Source: JBDTYT01 sp040005555
GTDB lineage: Bacteria; Actinomycetota; UBA4738; HRBIN12
Reading direction: 5' to 3'
Assembly (NCBI GenBank): GCA_040005555.1
Contig: JBDTYT010000018.1
Coordinates: 1 to 23,695 of the forward strand
Length of the DNA stretch: 23,695 nt
Positions 13,787 through 22,598 of this stretch are shown here, in pieces. The notes below the pieces were generated by a model, which had not been told where the DNA came from, made no database searches, and saw only the letters and a program-made list of their open reading frames with translations. A program made the translations under genes and the position numbers. Numbering within the stretch: the stretch's first letter is position 1; every line of letters starts with the position of its first letter.

Positions 13787-15148
13787 ATGAGCGACTACGT
13801 CAGCCGGCTGATGAGCGACGTCGAGGCCAGGAACCCCGGCGAGCCGGAGTTCCACCAGGCGGTCCGCGAGGTGGCCGAGTCCCTCGATCTGGTCTTCGAG
13901 CGCTGGCCGAAATACCGCGAGGCCAAAGTCTTCGAGCGCCTGATCGAGCCGGAGCGAGTGATCATGTTCCGGGTGTCCTGGGTCGACGACCGTGGCGAGA
14001 TCCAGATCAACCGGGGCTTCCGCGTCGAGATGAACAGCGCGATCGGCCCGTACAAGGGTGGTCTGCGGTTCCACCCCACCGTGAACCTCGGCCTACTGAA
14101 GTTCCTGGCGTTCGAGCAGGTCTTGAAGAACGCCCTCACCACGTTGCCCATGGGCGGTGGGAAGGGCGGGGCAGACTTCGACCCCAAAGGGAAGAGCGAC
14201 GCCGAAGTCATGCGGTTCTGCCAGTCGTTCATGACCGAGCTCCAGCGGCACATCGGGCCGAACACCGATGTGCCTGCCGGGGACATCGGCGTCGGCGGGC
14301 GGGAGATCGGCTACCTCTTCGGCCAGTACAAGCGGGTCAAGAACGAGTTCTCGGGGGTCCTGACGGGCAAAGGCGTCGAGTGGGGCGGCTCCTTGATCCG
14401 TCCCGAGGCCACCGGCTACGGCGCCGTGTACTTCGCGAGCGAGATGCTCAGCACGCGAGACGAGACCCTCGAGGGCAAGATCTGCCTCGTCTCCGGGAGC
14501 GGCAACGCCGCCCAGTACACGGTGGAGAAGCTGCTCGACATGGGGGCGAAACCGGTGACCCTGTCGGATTCCGACGGGTTCGTGTACGACCCGGCGGGGA
14601 TCAACAACGAGAAGCTCGCCTGGGTTATGGAGCTCAAGAACGTCAGGCGAGGCCGGATCCGCGAATACGTCGACCGCTTCGACGGCGCGACGTACACGCC
14701 GGCCGACCGGACCGCCGATCACAACCCGATGTGGAGCATCCCTGCTGAATGCGCCTTCCCCAGCGCGACCGAGAACGAGATCAACGCCAAGGACGCTGCC
14801 AACCTCTTGAACGGTGGGGTATACGTCGTCTCGGAAGCCGCGAACATGCCCACCGTGCCGGAAGGCGTGGAGGCGTTCGTCTCGGCAGGGATCCTCTTCG
14901 GGCCCGGGAAGGCCGCGAACGCCGGCGGGGTCGCGGTCTCCGGACTGGAGATGTCTCAGGACGCTTTGCGGATCACGTGGAGTCGCGAGGAGGTGGATGC
15001 CCGCCTGAAGGACATCATGAAGGCCATCCACAAGCAGTGCAGGGAGACCGCCCACGACTACGGCACCCCGGGGAACTACGTGAACGGCGCGAACATCGCC
15101 GGGTTCGTGAAGGTCGCCGACGCGATGCTCGACGAGGGGATCGTCTGA
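13787..15148 (+). CDS. gdhA: NADP-type glutamate dehydrogenase
   Basis: Interconverts 2-oxoglutarate plus ammonia and glutamate; the hexameric small-subunit class (453 aa, against 447 in E. coli GdhA) normally uses NADPH for ammonia assimilation. The substrate-binding Lys90 is in GPYKGGLRFHP, the catalytic Lys126 in LPMGGGKGGADFDPKGKSD, and the dinucleotide loop is SGSGNAAQYT. The C-terminal AANAGGVAVSGLEMSQ is diagnostic. The start is secured by GAGGAGG five bases upstream. It stands alone between a divergent membrane zinc-ribbon gene and a convergent peptidase 27 bp away. NADP preference is inferred from family, not from a coenzyme-specific residue. Confidence 0.96.
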   Translation: MSDYVSRLMSDVEARNPGEPEFHQAVREVAESLDLVFERWPKYREAKVFERLIEPERVIMFRVSWVDDRGEIQINRGFRVEMNSAIGPYKGGLRFHPTVNLGLLKFLAFEQVLKNALTTLPMGGGKGGADFDPKGKSDAEVMRFCQSFMTELQRHIGPNTDVPAGDIGVGGREIGYLFGQYKRVKNEFSGVLTGKGVEWGGSLIRPEATGYGAVYFASEMLSTRDETLEGKICLVSGSGNAAQYTVEKLLDMGAKPVTLSDSDGFVYDPAGINNEKLAWVMELKNVRRGRIREYVDRFDGATYTPADRTADHNPMWSIPAECAFPSATENEINAKDAANLLNGGVYVVSEAANMPTVPEGVEAFVSAGILFGPGKAANAGGVAVSGLEMSQDALRITWSREEVDARLKDIMKAIHKQCRETAHDYGTPGNYVNGANIAGFVKVADAMLDEGIV

Positions 15149-15175
15149 GGCTCGCGCAACCGATCGCGGGCGACG

Positions 15176-16990
15176 TTAGCCAATCGGGACGCGGCGGAGC
15201 AGGAACTCGATGACGGTCCGCCACTGGCGGATCTCCTCGTCGACGACGTAGGAGGAGTGGCCGGCGCCGTACGTGTACACCTCGGCTTCCCCGCCGCCTG
15301 CCCGCAGCGCCTCGACGTACGCGGTCGCCTGATCGGGCGGACACCGCGTGTCGTGCTCCCCGATGAGGAACAGGATCGGCGCCCGAACGCGGTCGACGTA
15401 CGTCATGGGGTTGCGTTCGCGCACCAACTCGGGGACCTCGTACACCGTGCCACCGAGCAACGAACGATCGTAGGCCTGGAGCGCGGGCGCCGAGTCGTCG
15501 TAGGAGCGCGAGTAGTCACCGACCGGTACGCCGGCGACGGCGGCCGCGAAACGCTCGGGGTGCAGCCCGGCGGCCAAGAGGGTGACGTACCCTCCCCACG
15601 ACCATCCGCCGATCACCACGCGCTCTGGGTCGGCGACCCCTCGCGCGATCAGATCGTCGAGCCCCGCAACGACGTCCTCGACCTCGGGGAAACCGATATC
15701 GCCGATGATGTGGTCGCGCCATTCGCGGCCGTACCCGGTCGAGCCGCGATAGTTGACCATCGCGACGGCGAAGCCGTGGTCGAGGAGCATCTGCACGTCG
15801 GGCAACCATGTGTCGCAGTAGAGCCAGTCGGGGCCGCCGTGGACCTTGAGATAGGTGGGGAACGGTCCATCGCCCTCGGGTGTGAGGAGGAACCCGTGGA
15901 CGGAGTCGCCGACCGGGTTCGGGAACGTCCACGAGCGGTACGGGCGACCGTCGACCACGCCATCGCCGCCCTCCGGCGCCACGACCTCGCGCCCGTGGTC
16001 GTCGAGGAGCCGCGACGCCCGGTGACCGCTCGCGATACGCATCCACACGCGACCGTTGGGCCGGACCCTCGCGCCGAGGAGCTCGCCGCGCCCGATCGGG
16101 ATCTCGATGCAGCTCCCGGTCGCCAGGTCGAACCGCAGCAGTTGGTCCCGGCCCCGGTACATGTGGACGAGCAAGATCGAGCGACCGTCGGGCCACCAAT
16201 CGAGCGGGACGGCCTGGCCGGGCAGGTCGGGCGCAAGATCCGAGCGCTCCCCCGTCGACACGTTCCAGATCGCTGGGCGGCTGAGGTTCTGGCGCTCGTG
16301 CATCACGAGCAGCTGTTGATCTCCGGCGGCGGGCGACCACGCGGCCGCGCTCAGGGCGTTCGCCGGGCCGTCAGCGATCTCGGCGACGACCGCGCCCGTC
16401 CGCGGATCGAGGACCCGGAGTCCTCTGTGGATGTTGTCGCCGTCCTGCGCCACCTCGATCGCGAGCAACGACTCATCCGCCGACAGGCCGGCGAGCTGGA
16501 AGCCCTCGAGCTCGTACTCGGAGCGCCCGAGCACGAGGATGTCGACGTCGCGATGGATCTCCTTGGCCGGGCCACCGCGCTCGGATACGTATACGGCGAA
16601 ACCGTCGCGATCGGCGATCACGCCGGCGGCGAGCGAGCGCCCGAGCGCGAGACCGTCCGGCCATCCCGTCGGCGCTCCGGGTAGGACCTCGCGACGGACA
16701 CCGCCCTCGAACGGCTCAGCCACCCAACGACCGGACTCGTCACCCGTGTCGTCGGAGAACCACACGACGTCGTTTCCGTCGGCGCTCACCGTCGCGTGGA
16801 TGACGCCGACCGCCTCCTCGCTCACCATGCGCCGAGCGCCTGAGCCCGCGTCCCACGCGTACGCCTGGAACGAGCCGCTCTCATCCGAAACGACCACGCA
16901 CCGGTCCGGTGCGTGGGGTGACCAATGGGGGAACAGCAGTGTGGGCGCGCGGAAGCGACGTTCCCAGACGGGGACCTGGTCAGGGGGCAT
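15176..16990 (-). CDS. S9 family peptidase / acylaminoacyl-peptidase-like hydrolase
   Basis: A 604-aa prolyl-oligopeptidase-family enzyme: an N-terminal beta-propeller (about residues 20-340, with repeated blades such as PHWSPHAPDR and AAWSPAAGDQQ) and a C-terminal alpha/beta-hydrolase domain. The catalytic triad is Ser464 in GGWSWGGY, Asp547 in GEHDTRCPP and His578 in GAGHSS. The conserved VHGGPDW and NYRGSTGYGREW flank the oxyanion site. No signal peptide is present, so it is probably a cytosolic oligopeptidase or acyl-aminoacyl hydrolase. ATG 16990 is preferred over longer forms because TAGGCT ends 7 nt upstream and the propeller starts right after. Exact substrate unknown. Confidence 0.92.
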   Translation of the reverse strand: MPPDQVPVWERRFRAPTLLFPHWSPHAPDRCVVVSDESGSFQAYAWDAGSGARRMVSEEAVGVIHATVSADGNDVVWFSDDTGDESGRWVAEPFEGGVRREVLPGAPTGWPDGLALGRSLAAGVIADRDGFAVYVSERGGPAKEIHRDVDILVLGRSEYELEGFQLAGLSADESLLAIEVAQDGDNIHRGLRVLDPRTGAVVAEIADGPANALSAAAWSPAAGDQQLLVMHERQNLSRPAIWNVSTGERSDLAPDLPGQAVPLDWWPDGRSILLVHMYRGRDQLLRFDLATGSCIEIPIGRGELLGARVRPNGRVWMRIASGHRASRLLDDHGREVVAPEGGDGVVDGRPYRSWTFPNPVGDSVHGFLLTPEGDGPFPTYLKVHGGPDWLYCDTWLPDVQMLLDHGFAVAMVNYRGSTGYGREWRDHIIGDIGFPEVEDVVAGLDDLIARGVADPERVVIGGWSWGGYVTLLAAGLHPERFAAAVAGVPVGDYSRSYDDSAPALQAYDRSLLGGTVYEVPELVRERNPMTYVDRVRAPILFLIGEHDTRCPPDQATAYVEALRAGGGEAEVYTYGAGHSSYVVDEEIRQWRTVIEFLLRRVPIG

Positions 16991-16997
16991 CGGCGCG

Positions 16998-17003
16998 AGC
17001 CTA
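16998..17003 (-). promoter_or_regulatory. Candidate leaderless -10 (TAGGCT) of the S9 peptidase
   Basis: Read on the minus strand, TAGGCT ends 7 nt before the ATG at 16990. The spacer CGCGCCG lacks an SD. It sits between the peptidase and the lipoprotein gene, suggesting separate transcription of the peptidase. Confidence 0.5.
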
Positions 17004-17046
17004 CCAACGGCCCGAGCGCGGCGGCCCGACGGTATGGGACCGAGGG

Positions 17047-17514
17047 TCATGCTCCGGGAACGAGGGTGATGGGGATGCTCACGACGTGGGTCGCGGAGCC
17101 GTCCTCGGCGCTCTCCTCGAAGACCTCGATCGTCCCGGGCTGGCGCACGGGCGTGAAGAAGGCGAGGGGCGTGCTGAAGGTGCCTCGGCAGCCCGACCCG
17201 CACGACGCCGTGGTATTGATGGACGCGAGCACCTGGCCGTTCGCGTCGAGGATCCGGACGCTGACGTTCGCCTCGAAGACGTTCGCCGTGCCACGCACCG
17301 TGATCGGGCTGCGGAGCTCGTCGCCGGGGAATGGACTCTCGACGACGATCGCGGGCGGGCCGGTTGGACTCGGCGTCGGGACGCTCGGTGAGGTCGGCGC
17401 GCTCGGGGCGGGCGGAGGCGTCGAGGCGAGCACGCCGGTCAGCCGGTCGACGCCCCCGGTGCAGGCGGTCAGCGCTCCGAGGGTTACGACGAGCAACTCC
17501 ATCACGCGCCGCAC
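17047..17514 (-). CDS. Lipoprotein with C-terminal Gmad2-type immunoglobulin-like domain
   Basis: A 155-aa secreted lipoprotein. The N-terminus MRRVMELLVVTLGALTAC is a lipoprotein signal with lipobox LTAC and the lipidated Cys18. A low-complexity Pro/Ser/Thr linker (about residues 30-53) spans the cell wall, followed by one Gmad2-like beta-sandwich: VESPFPGDELRSPITVRGTA, then VSVRILDANGQVLA, and a Cys-Gly-Ser-Gly-Cys pair that could form a disulfide. Gmad2 domains occur in Firmicute sporulation proteins and actinobacterial lipoproteins, with no agreed function. The GTG at 17514 is chosen over ATG 17502 because it supplies the two arginines needed ahead of the hydrophobic core. Confidence 0.82.
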   Translation of the reverse strand: MRRVMELLVVTLGALTACTGGVDRLTGVLASTPPPAPSAPTSPSVPTPSPTGPPAIVVESPFPGDELRSPITVRGTANVFEANVSVRILDANGQVLASINTTASCGSGCRGTFSTPLAFFTPVRQPGTIEVFEESAEDGSATHVVSIPITLVPGA

Positions 17515-17600
17515 ACGGCGATGATGCCACGTCGACTTGACCGGGGGACGGGTGGCCGTTCATCGTCACCCGCACGGAGCAGGATCTGGAGCGTCGATCG

Positions 17601-18899
17601 TTGAACGAGACGAAGACCATCGTGTTCTTCCCCGAGGGCGCGTTCGGACCGACGAACAACTGTGTGGGCATCGGCAACGTGTTGCAGGCTCGAGGGCATC
17701 GCGTGGTATTCGTGGTGGAGGAGTCCTTCGCAGGAACCTTGGAAGCCAAGGGGTTCGAGGAAGCGCGCATGCGCCTCTCGGCGCCCCCCGACGTTGAGGA
17801 GGTCCCCGGGCAGTTCTGGAAAGACTTCATCCGTGATACCGCGCCCGAGTTTCGCAAACCCACGATCGAGCAGCTCGAGACCTTCCTGCAGCCGACATGG
17901 CAGGCGCTCATCGATGGTTCGACGTACGTGGACGATCGACTGCTCGAGATCTTCGAGGAACTGCGGCCCGCCGCGATCGTGGAGGACAACGTGATCGCCT
18001 TCGGAGCGATCCCGAGGAGCGGCCGGCCCTGGGCGCGTATCGTGTCCTGCAACCCGCTCGAGGTGAAGGACACGGGTATCCCGCCCGTGTTCTCCGGCTT
18101 CGCGCAGGCTGAAGCCGACGCCTGGCCCGAGTTCTGGGCCGCCTACGACGAGCACCTCGGCCCGCAGATCGCAGGGTTCGACGCATGGCTCACCGATCAC
18201 GGCGCCCCTCCGCTGCCCGGGCCGCGCGACTACATGTGGGAGTCCCCGTACCTCAACCTGTATCTGTACCCGCAGGAAGCCGACTACCCGCGGACGGACA
18301 CGCTCGCTGCCACATGGCACCGGCTCGATGCCTCGGTGCGAACGGGCGACGAGCCGTACGCGGAGCACGAGCGGCTCGGGGGGGAGGGCAGGCTGGTGTA
18401 CCTTTCGCTCGGGTCGCTCGGGTCGGCCGATGTGGATCTCATGCGGCGACTCGTCGACGTGTTGGGCAGGACGCCGCATCGGTACATCGTGAGCAAGGGA
18501 CCGGAGCACCAGGCGTTCGAGCTCGCTGGCAACATGGTCGGAGCCGAGTTCCTGCCGCAGCCATCGATCCTGCCGCTCGTCGATGTGGTGATCACCCACG
18601 GGGGCAACAACACCGTCACCGAGAGCTGGTCGTTCGGCAAGCCGATGATCGTGCTGCCGCTGTTCTGGGATCAGTATGACAACGCGCAGCGGGTGCACGA
18701 GCTCGGACTCGGTGTGCGCCTGCCCACGTATTCGTTCGAGGATGCCGAGCTCGCGGATGCGATCGACCGGCTCGCTCGTGACGAGACCCTCGCGGACCGG
18801 CTGCGAACGATGTCCGACCGACTGCGAGCCCACCCAGGGACGGAGCGAGCGGCGGACCTGATCGAGCGGCTCGCTCGCGGCGGCGAGCCCGTCACCTAA
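17601..18899 (+). CDS. GT1-family (UGT-like) glycosyltransferase
   Basis: A 432-aa GT-B fold enzyme. The N-terminal acceptor domain opens with KTIVFFPEGAFGPTNNCVGIG and GHRVVFVVEESF; the C-terminal donor domain carries VYLSLGSLGS and the nucleotide-sugar signature around His333 (HGGNNTVTESWSFGKPMIVL) followed by PLFWDQYDNA. This matches the UDP-glucuronosyl/UDP-glucosyl transferase group that decorates small hydrophobic molecules or lipids; donor and acceptor cannot be read. TTG 17601 is the only reasonable start close to the first beta strand, with GGAG about 9 nt upstream; the use of TTG is a little uncertain. It is transcribed divergently from the lipoprotein gene. Confidence 0.9.
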   Translation: MNETKTIVFFPEGAFGPTNNCVGIGNVLQARGHRVVFVVEESFAGTLEAKGFEEARMRLSAPPDVEEVPGQFWKDFIRDTAPEFRKPTIEQLETFLQPTWQALIDGSTYVDDRLLEIFEELRPAAIVEDNVIAFGAIPRSGRPWARIVSCNPLEVKDTGIPPVFSGFAQAEADAWPEFWAAYDEHLGPQIAGFDAWLTDHGAPPLPGPRDYMWESPYLNLYLYPQEADYPRTDTLAATWHRLDASVRTGDEPYAEHERLGGEGRLVYLSLGSLGSADVDLMRRLVDVLGRTPHRYIVSKGPEHQAFELAGNMVGAEFLPQPSILPLVDVVITHGGNNTVTESWSFGKPMIVLPLFWDQYDNAQRVHELGLGVRLPTYSFEDAELADAIDRLARDETLADRLRTMSDRLRAHPGTERAADLIERLARGGEPVT

Positions 18900-19095
18900 G
18901 GGGAGGTCGCACCGCCGCCGTTGCCGCCGTTGCCGCCGCCCGGATCCGCCGGCTTCCCGTGCGGATCGGTCGACTGACCCTTCGTGGGATCTCCGCCAGG
19001 ACCATGACTGCGGTCACGGACGGCACGACCGATTGACGCCAGGAAGCCCAGGTCTTCACATTCTCTCGGGAAGCATCGGCAGGCAGCGGCTCCAG
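18898..19095 (-). pseudogene. Start-less Gly/Asn-rich reading frame (possible gene remnant)
   Basis: In the 252-bp space between two convergent genes (18900-19151), one minus-strand frame reads like a protein tail: EDLGFLASIGRAVRDRSHG, a Pro/Asp/Lys-rich stretch, then GGGNGGNGGGATSP and a TAG ending at 18898. It contains closely spaced Cys (ACRCFPREC). No ATG, GTG or TTG occurs in frame before the end of the upstream gene. It may be a decayed gene, a frameshifted C-terminus, or chance coding-like sequence in GC-rich DNA. The forward strand shows only a short CCGCCGTTG repeat (18913-18939). No terminator with a T-tract was found here. Confidence 0.25.
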
Positions 19096-19151
19096 CCTTG
19101 ACCGAAGTTGGGGGCGCCGCCCCGGGCTGGCCGCCAGTCGCGACCTCCGGG

Positions 19152-21449
19152 CTAGAGGCTGATCGGTGGCCGAGCCTCCCGGAGGGCCCGGAGCACGCGC
19201 TCGGGCCGGAGCGGGAGGTCGATGTGGCGGACCCCGAGGTGAGACAGAGCGTCGATCACGGCGTTCTGGACGGCCGGGGTCGATCCCACGGTCGCCGATT
19301 CCCCGATGCCCTTCGCGCCGAGCGGATTGAGGGGCGTCGGTGTTTCGGTGTGGGCGGTTTCGAACGCGGGCAGCTCGGCCGCCGAGGGCATGAGGTACGT
19401 CGCGAGGGTGGAGGTGAGCGGCGTCCCTTGCTGGTCGTACTCCATCTCTTCGTACAGCGCCTGGGCGATCCCCTGCGCGAGCCCACCATGGACCTGCCCA
19501 TCGACGAGCACGGGGTTGAGGATCCGTCCGCAGTCATCGACGGCGATGTGGCGGAGCAGACGCGCGTCTCCCGTTTCCAGATCCACCTCCACGACGGCGA
19601 CGTGCGCACCGAACGGGAACGTCGACTCGCGCTGCCTGAACGTGCCCCCGGCATCGAGCCCGGTCTCCATGCCGTCCGGAAGTCGCTCCGTGTCGCCGGC
19701 CGCGCTCGCGAGCTCAGCCCAGGTGAGCGCGCTGTCAGGGGAGCCCGCCACGCCGATCCGTCCTCGCTCATCGAGCACGACGTCGCCCTCGGCCACCTCG
19801 AGCAGGTGGGCGGCGATCGATCTCGCCTTGTCGAGCACCCGCTGCGACGCGTCCCACACTGCCGAGCCGCCGATCTGCAACGACCGTGATCCGAACGTCC
19901 CCTCACCGCTCGGCAGCAACCCGGTGTCGGAGTGCACCACCCGTATCTCGTCGAACGGGACGCCGAGAACCCCTGAGACGAGCTGCGCGAAGGAAGTCTC
20001 ATGGCCCTGTCCGTGCGGCGAGACGCCGGAGAGCACGGTGACCGAACCATCGCCGTGGACCTCGACCGAGCCGAACTCCCCTCCCGAGAAGGCGGTGACC
20101 TCGACGTACATGCCGATGCCGACCCCTAGCTGGCGGCGGTCGCCCCGTTCCCGCCGATCCGCCTGCTCGCGCCGCAGCTCGTCATATCCCGCGATCCGCA
20201 AGGCCTCGTCGAGCGCGCGTTCGTAGTCGCCGACGTCGTACGTGGTACCGACCGCCGTGGTGTACGGGAACGCCTCGGGCGGGATGAGGTTTCGGCGCCG
20301 GAGCTCGACGGGATCCGTCGCGAGCTCGCCCGCGAGCAGGTCCATCGCGCGCTCGAGCAAGGCGGTCGCCTCGGGGCGGCCGGCGCCTCGGTATGGAGCC
20401 ACCGGCGTCGTGCTCGTCACGACGGCTCGTGTGCGGGCGGCGATCCTCGGGATCCGGTAGACCCCCGAGAGCATCATCCGCGTTATCGGGGGGAGGTAGG
20501 TCGCCAAGGGGTACGCACCCATGTCGGCGAGCAGATCCACCCGCAGGCCGACGAGCGTCCCATCGCGCTTGGCACCCAGCTCCACCACGTGGACCTGAGC
20601 GCGGCCGTGCACGAGGCTCGTCATGCTGTCCGAACGCGACTCGCTCCACCGGACCGGCCGGCCGAGCCGCTGCGCCAGCGCGGCGACAACGAAGTACTCC
20701 GGGTAGACGATGAGCTTGCTCCCGAATCCACCGCCGACGTCGGGCGCGATCACGTGAAGGCCATCGCGCGGCATGCCCAGGGCATCGGCGACGTCGTTGC
20801 GCACGTCGAAGGGGATCTGGGTCGAAACGTACAGCGTCATGGCTTCACCGTCCGGAACGGCGGCGGCCGCGTTCGTCTCCATCGGCACCGGCGCGAGGCG
20901 TTGGTTCACGAATCGTCCGCGCACCACGACCTCGGCGCCTTCCAGCACGTCCTCGTCGAACCCCTTGAGGGATCCGTCGGCCTGGTTGGACCCGTGCTCG
21001 GGAAACAGCAAGGGGGCGCCTTCGGCGAGGGCCGCCTCAGGTCCGATCACCGGCTCGAGGGGGTCGTACTCGACGAGGACCGCTTCAGCCGCATCGGCCG
21101 CCTGCGCGGGCGTTTCGGCCACGACGACGGCGATCGGCTGGCCGACGAACCGCACGACGCCCTCGGCGAGCACGGGGAACCCGAAGATCTCGGGCGAAGC
21201 CGTCGATCCCGACGGCGGGATCGCGGGCAGACCCACGTCGTCGGCGACGAACGCACCGGCGACCCCCGGCATCGCTAGCGCCTTCGAGAGGTCCACGCCG
21301 GTCACGCGCGCATGCGCCATGATGGAACGAACGAACCACGCGCGCAGGGCGCCGTCGATCGCGATGTTCTCGACGTAGCGGCCCTCGCCCCGAAGGAAAC
21401 GCGGGTCCTCGGACCGGCGAACGACGCTGCCGAAGATAGAGGCCGTCAT
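19152..21449 (-). CDS. Form-II CoxL-like / xanthine dehydrogenase family molybdopterin-binding subunit
   Basis: The 765-aa catalytic subunit of a molybdenum hydroxylase. Moco-binding motifs are VGGGFGSK (238-245), PYRGAGR (352-358) and SPHGQGHETSFAQL; the active-site Glu717 lies in GAKGIGE. The RGAGR loop marks the form-II group; true CO dehydrogenases (form I) carry AYxCSFR there. So oxidation of an aldehyde or N-heterocycle is more likely than of CO. These enzymes normally need an iron-sulfur small subunit and an FAD medium subunit, but neither is adjacent: the gene is flanked by a divergent and a convergent gene. ATG 21449 is supported by a -10 hexamer 9 nt upstream. Confidence 0.93.
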   Translation of the reverse strand: MTASIFGSVVRRSEDPRFLRGEGRYVENIAIDGALRAWFVRSIMAHARVTGVDLSKALAMPGVAGAFVADDVGLPAIPPSGSTASPEIFGFPVLAEGVVRFVGQPIAVVVAETPAQAADAAEAVLVEYDPLEPVIGPEAALAEGAPLLFPEHGSNQADGSLKGFDEDVLEGAEVVVRGRFVNQRLAPVPMETNAAAAVPDGEAMTLYVSTQIPFDVRNDVADALGMPRDGLHVIAPDVGGGFGSKLIVYPEYFVVAALAQRLGRPVRWSESRSDSMTSLVHGRAQVHVVELGAKRDGTLVGLRVDLLADMGAYPLATYLPPITRMMLSGVYRIPRIAARTRAVVTSTTPVAPYRGAGRPEATALLERAMDLLAGELATDPVELRRRNLIPPEAFPYTTAVGTTYDVGDYERALDEALRIAGYDELRREQADRRERGDRRQLGVGIGMYVEVTAFSGGEFGSVEVHGDGSVTVLSGVSPHGQGHETSFAQLVSGVLGVPFDEIRVVHSDTGLLPSGEGTFGSRSLQIGGSAVWDASQRVLDKARSIAAHLLEVAEGDVVLDERGRIGVAGSPDSALTWAELASAAGDTERLPDGMETGLDAGGTFRQRESTFPFGAHVAVVEVDLETGDARLLRHIAVDDCGRILNPVLVDGQVHGGLAQGIAQALYEEMEYDQQGTPLTSTLATYLMPSAAELPAFETAHTETPTPLNPLGAKGIGESATVGSTPAVQNAVIDALSHLGVRHIDLPLRPERVLRALREARPPISL

Positions 21450-21458
21450 GGCCGCTCA

Positions 21459-21464
21459 ACTGTA
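21459..21464 (-). promoter_or_regulatory. Candidate leaderless -10 (TACAGT) of the CoxL-like gene
   Basis: On the minus strand TACAGT ends 9 nt before ATG 21449, with TGAGCGGCC between and no SD. It overlaps the start of the SD of the divergent gene; only 28 bp separate the two start codons. Confidence 0.5.
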
Positions 21465-21477
21465 GAGGAGTCCCGCG

Positions 21478-22563
21478 ATGCGCCAGCGCCTCGCCGCCTC
21501 GATCGCCGCGTTCCTGCTTGTCGTCCTCGTTCTCCCGGGGCCTGCCGCGGCCGCACCACGGATCACCGCGAACGAGGTCGTGAGCAACCTCGACTCGCCG
21601 GTCGCGTTCACGTTCGGACCGGGCAACACGCTCTGGTACGTCGAGAAGTCGACAGGTGAGATCCGCGTCCACGACTTGGACACCGGCAGCGACCGCAGCT
21701 TCTACACGGTCTCGGGCGTGAACAGCGACGGGGAACGCGGGATGCTCGGCATCGCCCTGCACCCGGCCTACCCCAACAAACCGTTCGTGTACGTCTACGT
21801 GACGCGCAACGCCGCCGGGAGCTTGCGCAACCAGATCCTGCGGCTGCGAGACACCAACGGGAGCGGGAGCGACCTGAACGTGATCTTCAGCAGCCCGGCA
21901 AGCTCGAGCCCGTACCACAACGGCGGGCGGATCCTCTTCGGCCCCGACGGGATGCTGTACGCGATCGTCGGCGAGGGGCACGACTCCTCGAACTCTCAGG
22001 ACCTGTCCGACAACGACCGCGGCAAGATCCTGCGCATGACGCCGAACGGTGACGTGCCCGCCACGAACCCTCGCAACGGGAGCCTCATGTGGGCGTACGG
22101 CATCCGCAACTCGTTCGGGTTCGCGTTCGACCCGGCCACCGACCGGCTGTGGGAATCCGAGAACGGCCCTGAATGCAACGACGAGGTGAACCTCATCCAC
22201 AAGGGACGCAACTACGGTTGGGGCCCGCACGAGACGTGCTCGGGTTCCTCGCCGGGCAACACGAACCAGGACGGCCCGGATCCTGTGCGGCCGAGGCTAT
22301 TCTACCTCACCACGATCGGCATCACGGGCATCGCCTTCTGCGAGGGTTGTGGGCTCGGAGCGACGAACGACGGGAAGGCGTTCTTCGGAGCCGTGAACAC
22401 CGGCGCCATCACGAAGGTGACCCTGAGCGCGAACCGGAACGGCATCCGGAGCAAGAGCGTCGTGTACACCCACGGGAGCGGCGTGCTGTCGCTCGAGGTC
22501 GGACCGGGCGGATCGATCTTCTTCAGCGACTTCGAGGGCATCTTCGAGCTCTTGAAGGCGTGA
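21478..22563 (+). CDS. Secreted PQQ-dependent sugar dehydrogenase (Gdh-B/YliI-like beta-propeller)
   Basis: A 361-aa exported protein. The first 26 residues are a Sec signal (basic MRQR, hydrophobic IAAFLLVVLVL, cleavage after AAA). The mature part is a six-bladed propeller of the soluble quinoprotein glucose dehydrogenase family: GERGMLGIALHPAYP with conserved His95, HNGGRILFGPDGMLYAIVGE, DRGKILRM, and WAYGIRNSFGFAFDP followed by ENGPECNDEVNLIHKG and NYGWGPHE. Members oxidise aldose sugars using PQQ, outside the cytoplasm; some have unclear substrates. SD GAGGAG (21465-21470) sits 7 nt before the ATG. No PQQ biosynthesis genes are in view. Confidence 0.92.
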   Translation: MRQRLAASIAAFLLVVLVLPGPAAAAPRITANEVVSNLDSPVAFTFGPGNTLWYVEKSTGEIRVHDLDTGSDRSFYTVSGVNSDGERGMLGIALHPAYPNKPFVYVYVTRNAAGSLRNQILRLRDTNGSGSDLNVIFSSPASSSPYHNGGRILFGPDGMLYAIVGEGHDSSNSQDLSDNDRGKILRMTPNGDVPATNPRNGSLMWAYGIRNSFGFAFDPATDRLWESENGPECNDEVNLIHKGRNYGWGPHETCSGSSPGNTNQDGPDPVRPRLFYLTTIGITGIAFCEGCGLGATNDGKAFFGAVNTGAITKVTLSANRNGIRSKSVVYTHGSGVLSLEVGPGGSIFFSDFEGIFELLKA

Positions 22564-22598
22564 GCCAGCCGGCTCTTCCGTCCCGGGAAGCAGAGCGC

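Noticed and set aside
15150..15172. Terminator hairpin after glutamate dehydrogenase (GCTCGCG...CGCGGGC)
   Set aside because: Seven-base stem with a G-T pair, but no T-tract follows; not strong enough to call.
15257..16684. 475-codon plus-strand frame across the S9 peptidase
   Set aside because: Antisense to an intact peptidase with a full catalytic triad; composition is typical of a shadow frame.
19098..19889. Plus-strand frame over the end of the CoxL-like gene
   Set aside because: No motif or SD, and it is antisense to the conserved Moco region.
22571..22597. Terminator after the PQQ sugar dehydrogenase (GCTCTTCC...GGAAGCAGAGC)
   Set aside because: The stem is bulged and lacks a T-tail; it may be incidental.
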